A stretch of DNA of 64,000 nt, from the NCBI RefSeq assembly GCF_030463565.1, contig NC_134659.1, positions 7,200,511-7,264,510 of the forward strand, written 5' to 3'. This stretch comes from Pelecanus crispus (taxonomy: Eukaryota > Chordata > Aves > Pelecaniformes > Pelecanidae). Shown piece after piece: positions 24,991 to 35,834 of the stretch (its first letter is position 1; each line of letters begins with the position of its first letter). Position numbers and translations under genes: made by a program. The notes below the pieces were generated by a model. The model was given only the letters and a program-made list of their open reading frames with translations. It had not been told where the DNA came from and ran no database searches.

Positions 24991-26618
24991 GAGACTGAAT
25001 ACTAAAACCACTTTAACAAAGACAGGCAAGAAGGTTGGAGACAGGGATGATGCCTTCCAAGGAGCAAAATAGGTATGTCACCATTGCAGGGGATACCCGA
25101 ACCCCCTCCGAGGAGGGAGAGGATTTTAGCACCGCTTCACCGCGGTCCCCTCTGCCTGGGGATACTGCACCCCCCCAGCATCCCAGTGCCCAGCATGGCC
25201 AGCACAAGCCCCCAGTGCTGCAGTGGGGCCAAGGCGAGGGCTGGGGCAGATGCCTGGGGCCATGCATGGACCCACCACACTGGGAAGGCTCTCACTGCTG
25301 GCACGACCTTACCCAGCGACACAAACGGGGCAGCCAGCGCTGGTGTGACGGGCTGGTAGGTGTTAGGGCTTCCCCATATAACACATCGCCTTCCTGGGGC
25401 TGTGTGAGCCTGAAGGTTTCCCCGAGTTCTGCACTTGTTTCTCCTCGCTGCAGCCTCTCCCCAGGACTGGCTCCTGCCAAGTGATTTACCAGGCAGCGGA
25501 GGGGAGGGGATGGAGCCAGGCTCCATCGCAGGTAGGGAGCTATTTATACCGGTGTCACATCAAAGAGTTTCTGCTGCTGACGCCACGGTAGCACTAATAG
25601 CAGAAAGTGGGTGGGTTTGCGAGGCTGGCAATGCTGTGGATGTCCCGGAGTTTAGGCAGAGCTCCCCACGGCTGAGCCGTGCGTGCTCAATGCGTGGTGC
25701 CGTGCTGCAAGAGGAAAGGAAAACCTGCAATGTGAAGCTTTATTTGGGAGTTTTATTTTGGGGAGACGATAGCAGCGTGAGCAGCCAGACCTCAACTCCC
25801 TTCCCATCCCTTCTGCCAGCATTCTGCCTGACATCCAGCCTGTCTCAGCATCCCCAGATTAATAACCTGCATTTCCTAGGCAAAGAGGTTGCAAGGTTGT
25901 GCTCAGCTATGCTTAGAGAGCGGTTTGCAGTACGGTGCATTTGCAGGGCAGTGCCTGGAAGAAAGACCCAATATTCCGAACTTTAGCAACCGTGATCAGG
26001 GTGTTAACAATGATTTCAGGCAGACATCATCTCTCAAACACCCATGTGCTAAACTGGAATCACCTGTGGCCTTGTTTTTAAAGACTTTGAGCATCCTTCC
26101 AGCTCCTACCGACTCAGGCTATCAATTGAAATACAAGCCTTCAGGGAGAGCTTAGGAGCTGCAACGCCGGCAGCCTCGGCCAAACACCGCGCTGGTGTCC
26201 AGCCTGCCAGGCGGCTCGTGGGGAAATCCCCTCCCGAGCAAAGCTTCCTCCATCCCCTCTGCCCGCGGGCTCCGGAGCCTGCGTGGGAAGCTCTCCTGGC
26301 TGTTTGTCGGTCTCCTTTGCTCTCTAACATGCTGTGCTGGTCCCCGTGGCATCTCCTCGGGGCTGAGCTGCTGCTGCAGCCGCCCCGGCAGCGCTGCCCA
26401 TGGACCCCAAGTCTTGCCCGGAGGTGGCACAAGCCTGCTCCGGCTGCGGTGGAGCCTCCAGGTCCCACCGAGAGCTTCAGCTCCAAAACCCTGGGCATTT
26501 ACCAAGGGCTTATTGCAGCAGAGCAGGGACTCACACAGCTCAGGCTGGATTCCCACCACCCTGAGGCACTAAGGTGATTGCAGCCAGAGATGGGATCTGG
26601 CCGGTTCAGGGGAGGGGA

Positions 26619-26650
26619 AAAAAAAAGGCAAAAAAAAAAAAAAAAAAAAA
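26619..26650 (+). repeat. Poly-A run
   Basis: Two A-rich blocks separated by GGC. No element boundary could be attached to it. Confidence 0.8.
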
Positions 26651-27587
26651 GGCAAAACCTCTAACTGCAAAGCTCAGATCTAAAAGTCAAACTGCCCAAC
26701 ACAGCAGTAAAGGCCCACTCATAACATCACCCATTTTATTACAATTAGATTTCACCACCACAGCCACTCCAGTCCCAAACCCATCACGCCCCAGCGCTGC
26801 GCACACCCCCAGCCCGTGTCTCCACACGCTCCCAGTCCGTGTCTCCGGACTGAACGCAGATCCCGGCTTTGTCTCCCGCACAAAGAGGCGCTGAGCTGTG
26901 CTCAAGCACGGGGGTTTGCCTGTCTGGGGGTGGGACACCAAAAGAAAACTCCCACTGAGACCTGCGATGTACATGAACGCACCAACTAGTTATTAGGAAA
27001 AAGCACTTAAAAGACACAGAGAAAACAGGCAGTGCTTGAAGACCGTGCCTTAATGCAGCTGTCCTGCTGGGATCGCATCAGGGAGCCCTGCCCGCTCCTC
27101 ACGCCAGGATGAGGAGGACTGACAGGCTTATTTTAGCCCCAGGTGAAGCCAAACCTCTCCCCGCCGTTAGCAGGGGTTGCTCTTAGGCATCAGGATCGCC
27201 CTGCCCGTGGCACCCCGCACGCTTGTCCCCGTAACACAACATATAATCCACTCGGAGGAGCGCAGCAGCTCTTCTCCCAGCGCTTTGCTCAAACACGGGT
27301 CCATCTAACATAAAAAAATGGATGGAAAAGGCACAGGCGTGGCAGCCTCGGCCCCCTCCCGGCAGCACAGGGCTCTCCCCAGTCACGCCAGCGATGCATT
27401 TGTTGAAGCGGAGTTTCCCCGCGTCCCACGGGCATGGCTTTCCCTCCCCTCGCAGAGATTTTTGTCTTTTGTTGGATAATCTGGGCTGCCCCCCTCTCGC
27501 TGCACACGCACCCCCCACCACCACTCTGAGCTGCTCCCTTCCTTTCATCCACCTGGGGAGGAAAGAGCAGGAGCCACTGATCAAACA

Positions 27588-27645
27588 TTGATCTTATCAA
27601 GCCAGTTCCACTACAATTAAATTAATCAGCGATTGATAAGACACA
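27588..27645. promoter_or_regulatory. AT-rich island with TAAT and GATA cores, candidate enhancer
   Basis: It holds a near-palindromic TTGATCTTATCAA, then CAATTAAATTAATCAG and GATTGATAAG within about 55 nt in GC-rich flanks. Function is inference. Confidence 0.25.
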
Positions 27646-29113
27646 GCAGCATCGCCAAGGGGCTGGCGCAGGGCTGGAGCACCCGTCCCAGCGCGTCCCC
27701 TCCCCAGCTGGTCTCTCAGCCCTGGGAAAGGGACACCCAGCGCCTTTCCTCCCCCAGGCAGGCAGCGCGCAGCCTGCGGCGCACCAAGGCGCCGGGGTCG
27801 TTAAATAAACCCAGCCATGCTGGAGTCGCTGCCGACCGTTCGCCAGTGCCGGGTTCGCCGTGCGCAGACAAGCCCAGGCGTGGGTGCCCCATGCATCCAG
27901 ATGTACACGTTCGCTGCACAGCCATGGGCTGGTTTAGCATCGTTCACATGTGAGGCTCTGCCCTTCCACCCATTTCACACCCCAAATCCTACAGCCTGCT
28001 GCACCCTCCGAAATAACTAATTAGAGCCCACGCACACACCTTGGGCCATGCCCTACGAGCTCTGCTCTGCACAGGGAGCGGATCCTTCTGGATGCTCCAT
28101 GTCAAAGGGAGAAGCACATTAGTTTCCATGGATATGGTGATTCAGAATTGCTCCAGATGTAAATTGGTTTGCAGCGCACTGCGAGGAGGCCTGCAGCATT
28201 CCTGCCCGGCAAGGCAGGACCACAGCCCCGAGCCCGTTCAGCTAAAAGCAACGGGAGCAGAGCCAGATCCAAACCAAACCAAACCCCACCACAAATAAAA
28301 TCCCACCCCTGAGTTTTGGAGGTACCCCAGCAAACACAACTAACTTTTCTTCTAGCAGCAAGCAAAGCAGCCTTGTACGGTGCGCTACCCCTGGTTTGGG
28401 ATTTTGCTGCTTGACTTCCTTTCTCAAAGTACAAGGCATTTCAGCCAAGAGCTCCCAGAGGCAGGCAGGATGCTCTTGCTAGGGAAGGGACAGGGACACA
28501 GAAGCCATGCTGGGGGTTAAGAGCACAGCTGGGGCAGGGCACCCCAAACTGGCAGCGGTCACCAAGCTTGCAGCACAAACCAGTCAGGGCTACAGATGAC
28601 AAGAAGAACCAGAGCAAACACACAGCGCCAGCACCCAGCGATACGGGCCCGAGGAAGCTCAGTAAGGGGCAAACCCCTGCACCCATCCCCTCCTGACAGG
28701 ATCCTGCCATGCTGCAGCTCCCCACCCTCCTCCTCCGGGTGCTGGAAAGCCCCCAAATTAAACCTTTGCCTCTCTTCTTTTCCCCCTTACCTCTCTCCAT
28801 CACACTCTGGTCTCCACACTGAGCTGGGAGGGCAGAGCCCAGCCCTGCCTACAATTAATCTAACGAGGGCTGGTTGCAATTGCTCACACCTGGGACACAG
28901 GGCCAGGGCAGCAGCACCAGCTCTGGGGGCTCCTGCTCAGCCACGGAAGCCCCTTGCTCCCTGCTTGGTGGCCCCGCTCCTGTCCCGGGGCTCAGACCAC
29001 CGCCCTTGTCCCCGAGTCGGGCTGCTGAACATCACGGCCATGGCACCGCACCTCGCCCGCCCTGCCTGCCGCCTGCCTGGCCCAGGTGCAAAAGCAGCAG
29101 CAAGGGCAGGCAT

Positions 29114-29134
29114 GCCAGCCAGCCAGCCAGCCAG
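29114..29134 (+). repeat. CCAG microsatellite
   Basis: About five tandem CCAG units. Confidence 0.8.
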
Positions 29135-29234
29135 ACTGAAAACGCTGCTTTAATCCACCCCACGTGGGTGTCAGCTCCCAGTCCCCAGGTGCCCCCTTCA
29201 CCCAGCACCGCAGCCAAGCCCCCCCGCAGGCAGG

Positions 29235-29775
29235 AGTCCTGGTTTAACCCCAGCCGGGAGCTCAGCCCCCTGCACTGGTGGGATGGGGGGGAGAATCGGA
29301 GGAGTAAGAGTGAGAAACACTCCTGGGGTGAGATAAGAACAGTTTAGTAATGGAAATAAAGTAAAATAGTAGTAGTAATAACAACAATATAATAATAACA
29401 ATAATAATAATATACAAAGCAAGTGATGTGCAATGCAGTTGCTCACCACCCGCCGACCGATGCCCAGCCAGTTCCCGAGCAGCGATCGCTGCTCCCCGGC
29501 CAACCCCCCCAGTTTCTATACTGGGCACGACACCGTATGGTATGGAATAGCCCTTTGGCCAGTTTGGATCAACTATTCTGGCTGTGCCCCCTCCCAGCTG
29601 CTTGTGCCCCTGGCAGAGCATGGGAAGCTGAAAAGTCCTTGCTGGTGTAAGCAGTGCTGAGCAACAACTCAAACATTGGTGTGTTATCAGCGTTATTCTC
29701 ATACTAAACCCAAAACACAGCACTGTGCCAGCTACTAGGAAGAAAATTAACTCTATCCCAGCCGAAACCAGGACA
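29235..29775 (-). mobile_element. Solo LTR of an ERVL-like endogenous retrovirus, copy 1
   Basis: A 541-bp non-coding LTR, in reverse orientation. On the minus strand it starts TGTCCTGGTTTCGGCTGGGA and its other end is the near-inverted GGTTTAACCCCAGCC. A perfect 5-bp target duplication, GCAGG, flanks it at 29230-29234 and 29776-29780. One terminal base has decayed (AG instead of TG at 29235). Its + strand carries AATAATAATA runs. No internal viral gene is present, so it arose by LTR-LTR recombination. A 5-bp duplication fits the ERVL class. Confidence 0.9.
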
Positions 29776-30076
29776 GCAGGACACACCATGCTGGGCACTG
29801 CAGTGCAGATCGCTTCCCCCGCTTTGTGCTAAGGCCTCAGCCCACCGGGCAGTAACAAATGCATGCGGACAGCAGAGCCCCGGCTCCAGCCCCGGCTGCG
29901 GGCAGCATCGCCGTGGCCCGGCAGGGAGCTGCCAGCAGGGAAGGAGGCCGGGCTGTGAGCACCATCTGCTCCCGCAGCCGCGGGCTGGAGGCTCCGGGCC
30001 TCCTGCACCAGCCCCAGCTCCTCCGGTGCAAGCACAGCCGGGGGCAGAGCAATCCTCCTCCAGGTCCCCGTTCTGT

Positions 30077-30395
30077 CATAGAATCACAGAATTGTTTAGG
30101 TTGGAAAAGACATTTAAGATCATCCAGTCCAACCATTAACCTACACTACCAAGTCCACACTAAACCAATCAAGGGTAGACCAGACTGAACCATGTCCTGA
30201 AGTGCCACATCTACCCGTTTTTTGAACACTTGCAGGGATGGGGACTCCCCCACCTCTCTGGGCAGCCTGTTCCAATGCTTGACCACCCTTTCAGTGAAGA
30301 AATTTTTCCTAATTTCCAACCTAATCCTCCCCTGGCGCAGCTTGAGCCCATTTCCTCTCGTCCTATCACTTGTTACTTGGGAGAAGAGACCAACA
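30077..30395 (-). mobile_element. CR1 fragment, minus strand
   Basis: It starts with the reverse complement of the CR1 3' end (TCATAGAATCACAGAATTG and TTTAGGTTGGAAAAGACA) and continues through the conserved LPREVVE and RTRGNGLKL coding region, then stops at GGGAGAAGAGACC. Confidence 0.92.
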
Positions 30396-30850
30396 TAAAA
30401 TCACAGAATCACAGAATGCTTTGGGTGGGAAGGGCCCTTCAGAGCCCACCCAGCCCAGCCCCTGCAGTGACAGGGACAGCTTTAACCAGCCCAGGGTGCT
30501 CAGAGCCCCGTCCAGCCTGGCCTGGGATGGTTCCAGGGATGGGGCATCCACCGCCTCTCTGGGCAACCTGTGCCAGTGCCTCACCACCCTCAGTGTAAAA
30601 CATTTCTTCCTTATATCCAGTCTAAATCTCCCTCCTTTAGTTTAAACCCATCACTCCTTGTCCTGTCCCAACAGGCCTTGCTAAAAAGCTTGTCCCCGTC
30701 CTTCCTATGGCCCCCTCTCAGCACTGCCAGGCCGCACTCAGGCCTCCCCGCAGCCCCCTCCTCTCCAGGCTGAGCACCCCCAGCTCCCCCAGCCTGGCCC
30801 TGCAGCAGAGGGGCTCCAGCCCTCGCATCATTTTTGTGGCCCTCTTCTGT
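30396..30850 (-). mobile_element. Second CR1 fragment of a different subfamily, minus strand
   Basis: A new CR1 3' end (ATCACAGAATCACAGAATGC, TTTGGGTGGGAAGGGCCC) abuts the previous copy. The sequence is clearly different, with AGCCCAGCCCCTGCAGTGAC and a variant 3' UTR, so it belongs to another CR1 subfamily. Confidence 0.88.
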
Positions 30851-33082
30851 CCCCCCCCGCCCCGCTGCCCAGCTCCGTGGGGCGACGTCGGGGCGCAGAC
30901 GGGAGCCCGGAGCCCAGGGCAGGTGAATGCGCCCATTGCACGGTCCCCGCAGCGGGGACAGCCGCCGTCCCCAGGCCCTGCCCTGCTGAGGGTGACAGGG
31001 TGGGACGGGGACAGCGGCGTGCAGCTGATGGCCGGGAGAGCACCTGATGCTGCTCCTCTCTCTCAGCCTGCACAGCAGAGAAGGGCTCTGCCTTCAAACG
31101 CTGTGAGGGGGCAGAGCCTTTGGGACTTTTCTAACATGCCAAGAGCGTTCCAAACCCACCTGGGCAGGAGAGAGGGCACACAGGACCCCCCAGCTATTGC
31201 TAGAAGTGTTTCTGGGACCCATCTCTGCTGCAGCTGGGGACAGGTATCAAAGCGAGCAAGCAGTGCCCGCAGCACTCGTCTGCACCAGGTCCAGACCTGC
31301 AAGGGGGAGCAGGGTTCCCCAGTAACGGCAGGCACGGTTTGGTGTCTCTTACGGGATGACTGATGAGCCTAGGGAGGGCTGAGCTCCACTGCAGGGCTCT
31401 GAACCCCTCTGCAGGTGCTTCGGCCAGTCCTCATCCTGACCTTGGAGACTTCACTGCTTAGGATGGTTTTTGGGTGGTCCCAGGATTTCTGCTGTGGGTC
31501 CTGGGGCCACCAATAGATCTGAACCCAAAGCAGCTCAGGAAAGGCTGAATGCAGATTTTGCATCTAAATCAACCTCCCCTGGGCACAGGCAGTTTTACAA
31601 GAGAACAGATACATTACAATAAAACCATTTGCAACTCACTGAAACACGCTGTTCTGGAGAGGGACAGAATGTACCTAACCTTGAAAAGGTTTTGCAAGCC
31701 AAAAGCCAGCAAAGATCAAAAGCATGCCCTTTCCAGCCTTAGTGATGATCCTTAATAAAAAGGACACTCACAGCACAGGACAAATTCCTGCATCGCCCAC
31801 CCTCAGGAGTTCTCCTTCCCTGGGGAATACCGCAGCAGCAGGAGCCGCCCCACTTATACCCAAATGCTCATCTCATCGCCTAACCACAGGAGATTGAATT
31901 ACGCTCATTTATCCCGGTAACAGATTGTGCTTTGCCTGTGCTGGCCATGTCATCTCTTCTTAAAGCCCATTTCCTACCGAAAGCCGTTCCTGGCCCTCTC
32001 CCCCCATGCCCCGCGTCCTGCCGGAGTCACCTCCTCCGAACGACGCTGCTCCACAGTCAGGACTGGAGCTGCGGGCGCCGGACAAGGCAGCATCTCCTCT
32101 CCCAGAGGCTCAGGAGGACTCAAAATCCCTCTGTAGCTCTTCAACTCTGCCTCCACGATAATGGATCACTCCCAGGTCCCAGGGGCTCCAAAGGAAAGGG
32201 CTAATGCACGCATTTTCGAGTGTGCCCAGGCCTCCCTTGCTACTGGAAGTATTAATGACAGCATCCATTAGCAGGGGTGACAGATCCCCTTTCAGTACAA
32301 CAGAAGGCTCTCGAGTGACTGTCAAAATACCCTATGAAGAGGGGAAAGAACAGGTCCCCATGGGCCCTCTTCTAATTAAGGACGGAGAGCAGGCCTAAAT
32401 ATCAGATGCGAAGCGCACGCCCACGCTTCGGAGAAGTTCAGAGTCAGATGCAGGATCCGGGGCTCAGGGTCGCGGCTTTAAGATGCCCCCAGGGTCCCAG
32501 CGCAGCCCCAGGTGCGATCTCGCAGCACCAGGCCCTCGGGCGCAATCTGATCATGGCACTTAGGTGATAAGACAATCAGGAACACGCAAAACAGTATCTG
32601 AGAGGATTATTTCATCCAGTCTCTAATTGCGAACAATTACGGCATCAGCACTTGTGAAAATTACTCTGTTACTCTCTTACGTGCGTGTTTGCTGTGGATT
32701 GTGCCTGGAGCTCTCCCTGGCTATCACATTCCTCCTTTTTTACAAAGGAGTTAAAGCACGGGCTGGGCTGAGGCTGGATTCAAAAGAGCAGAACGGCAGC
32801 ATCTCCCCGTGCCCCCTCCGCAAGAGCCTCCCCGCGTCCCACCTCAGCCCGCAGAGCTGCAGCACCGCACGTCTCGTCTTTGGAAAGGGCCCCAAGGGTT
32901 TCAGGAGCAAACACAATTCTGTGAGTGCGAGGGGGATTTTGGAGCAACGGAAGGATGGACGCAAGGAATTGAGGAGAGAAAATGATGCGAACGTTAAGGA
33001 TCAGAGCAGATGCGGAGGTCGGGGTGGCAAGGGGGAAGCTGCAGAGCCGGAGCCAGCAGCAGAACTGGGGATCAAAGCTGTA

Positions 33083-33140
33083 GTTTACATCATAAATAAT
33101 GAATCGATAACTAATTAAATAATTCAGATCAGCTTAATTT
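33083..33140. promoter_or_regulatory. TAAT-rich island, candidate enhancer
   Basis: ATAAATAATGAATCGATAAC and TAATTAAATAATTCAG lie within GC-rich flanks, giving several homeodomain cores and an ATCGAT. Function is inference. Confidence 0.25.
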
Positions 33141-35713
33141 TTACAAGATACCAGCTCTGCTCGGCCGCAGGAAAGGCAGCTGAAGGGGGACACTGGCAGA
33201 ATTATTTCCCCAGAAGGGCATCGCAGCTCACCCTCCTCTCCCTCCTGACCAGATCCCAGCTCGGCCCCTGGGACCACTGCTTGTTCAGGCGAAAGCCCCC
33301 AGGAGAGGCAGGGTGCAATTCGTTCTTGCTCAAATGAAGACTCTCTCTTCCATACAGCAGAAAGTGTAACGTGCTGACAAAACCAGAAAGGAGGCAGAGG
33401 GGCAGGAGCAGCCCGGAGGAGCCTCCAGCCCCCGAGGAGGGCGAACGGCCAACACCGCGCTCCCCGACCTCCTCGCGCTGGCTGCTCCTTATTAAAAATA
33501 GCAAAATCCACCTTTCCCAAACTCTTTCCCATTTGTTTTGAAAGTGAGAGGAAAAATACATAGAAGAGAGCAAAGCTGCACCCAGGCAGTGCCTTGGCGG
33601 GCAGCTCCCGGGGCACAGGCAGAGCACTTGCAGACCCAGAAAATGGAGCAAGACTCTTACTTTAATTTGCTGCCGCTGGGTGCAGGAAGAGCTTCGATGC
33701 TCGCTGCCTTTCACAAACCCTGGGCATTGTAACACGCTGGTGAAGAAACCAAACTGCAGAGACTTGGAAAAGTCAACTTATTCATTAGTGCAGTGCTGGC
33801 ATTGCCTGCAAGCCCACATCGCAGCGCTGCCTGCAAAACAGATCGAGCAAAAAGCTGGTCCTTGTCCCAAAGTGCTTACGACGTGAGCACAAGACACACG
33901 AGAGAGAAGCAGGCAGAGGGTGAAGGCAGGGGAACAATGAGGCAGTGTTAGCTGAAAGGCCGTGGGTTCAGGACACCATTTGGGGCATGATTCTCGTTGA
34001 CATCAAGTGATTTCATGTGACTGACTCACTTCAGGGCTGCTGGAACAAACTGCGTGGCGCAGCGTTCATGTAAATGCATCTCACGCCCTTCTCCGCTTTG
34101 TCCCCGAATCGCCCGTCTGTAACACGGCTCGGCCCTCTCCCGCCGGGCGCTGCCATTTCTTTATGGCAGGGGTCCTCCTTCCCCGGCCGCGCGGTACAAT
34201 TAAGCACCAGCCTTATTTAGGGGCCTGTCGCATAAAAAATATTTAACCAGGGTACGAGCATGCAGGCTGGGCTCTGCTCTCCCAGCGCTGGACCGGGAGG
34301 CTGGGATCCCGCCCTCCGACCCAAGCAAGATAAAAATCAAGGAGGATTTGGGATGGGGTCTCCTCCCTTTCCAATGCTGGTAGCAAAATCTTCTCTTTTG
34401 GGTGAGGACACAGAGGCCAAGGTGGCTTTTCCACCCAGCCAGGGTCCCTGGAGGCAGGACGCGGAGCAAACACAGCACTATCACTGTTTGCTCAGGTGCG
34501 TTTCAAGGGCTGCTATTAATGAGCAGGGCACCGGATTTTTTAAAGCAGCAATGCACAGGGGGCTGCATCCCATGGGATAGAAAGCTAATCCCTGCTCAGA
34601 GAGGCTTAGGAGCAGCACTGCCTGCGCGGGCAGACAGATGGGAAGGGAGAGGAGTGGAAGCGGCACCAGCTGGAGCAGCGGGATAAGCAGCACTCGCAGC
34701 CCACGAGCAGCCCGGCTCTTGGCAGCGCCTTCAGCAGCAGCTCGCTGGGGTGCGTGTTTGGGAGGGCACCGGGGAACACGAGGCTCTGCCGGGGCCGTGG
34801 GGCTCCTCAGTGTGTTATTCCAAAAGCATTTGTTAACAAAGAGGGGAAAAAAACCCCAGCCCAACATCCCCGCCGGAGTTACAAGGGAAGAGGTGCATGT
34901 GCTGAAGTTGGTCCCACGGTGGGTGCAGCCAGGAGGGCGCAGGGGCCAGGGTCTGCACAAGCAGCTCAGTGTTTTGGGTTTTTTTTTTTTCTTTTTGAGA
35001 GATCTTTGGAAGACAGGAGTCCGTGGAGGGGACTGGAAAACACCGCTCCACCTACTAACGTGTCTCAGGGCATCAGGAAATGCCTTGGCACTCCGCTACC
35101 TCTTAACTATTCAAATGCATCGAACTCGGAAGAAAAGCAGGAAACGACCCAGCAGGCTGCGGCACAGCCACTTTGTGCTGCTCGCTTTCCACGCTGCCCT
35201 GCAAGCGTGAGCTCACCCTGCGGATGCTCTGCAGCTGGGGTGCAGTGCACGGTGACGAGCTGGGTCCCCCCAACCTCTCCAGAACAAAAGACTCGGGCTG
35301 GCACAACACCCAAAGACAGTCGCTGCCTGCCTGAAGAGTTAAAGATGCCTTTTGCACGAAATAAAAACAACAAATTATTTCTTCCTCCTTCCCCCCTACC
35401 AATGTCCCGTGTACTTCTGGCTTTGTGGTTTTTTAGTAACAAAATGCTAGGAAAGAAGCATTATTTTTGGAAGGAGGGAAGAAGAATAGCAGATAGTAAG
35501 GGAGGAGGAACAGTTTCCCAACCTGATCTGTCATGTCAGAAAGAAAAAGAGCTCCTTCAAACCCATGCGTTCCCCTCCGGGCAGCTGGCTGTTTGCTCCC
35601 GAGTGACTCTCACCCCGGGCCCGTGGCCAGCGGGGACGCCCAGCTGGGTGCTGGGCCCCGGGCCCCGAGCGGAGGCACCGGAACGCCGCAGATAACTCCT
35701 TTCTCTGTCGCAG

Positions 35714-35834
35714 GGCTGCCGTCCCCGCTCGCCCGCAGAGGCTCAGCTGCAGAGGCCATAACCCGGCCGGAGGCGCAGGATGGGAGGCACCGCTGGATTC
35801 GTCCGCACGTCCCTAGCTGTCAGCACCTTTCTGG
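35714..35834 (+). CDS. CNTN2: CNTN2 exon 2: 5' UTR end, start codon and signal peptide
   Basis: Acceptor CTCTGTCGCAG at 35703-35713 and donor CTGG/GTAAGA. The ATG at 35780 has A at -3 and G at +4. The exon encodes [18 protein letters not shown] plus one base. Spliced to exon 3 it reads on as VWCQAQSS, giving a normal signal peptide with likely cleavage after Ala23. The phase and the conserved Trp at the junction agree with mammalian CNTN2. Confidence 0.85.

Larger units (their letters stand above)
21717..35713 (+). other. CNTN2: Inferred CNTN2 intron 1
   Basis: A 14-kb interval without a supportable coding exon. It contains CR1 pieces (24926-24990, 30077-30850), a solo LTR (29235-29775), a poly-A run near 26620-26650, a CCAG repeat (29114-29134) and TAAT-rich islands near 27.6 and 33.1 kb. 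Its status as intron depends on exon 1 being at 21.7 kb. Confidence 0.45.

Noticed and set aside
29262..29798. 178-residue open frame on the minus strand
   Set aside because: It is a chance reading through a non-coding solo LTR; related frames appear over the other two copies.
34754..35695. 313-residue open frame, the longest in the window
   Set aside because: No domain or known protein similarity, low-complexity parts, and other frames overlap it. It lies in the inferred CNTN2 intron 1, so I treat it as chance.
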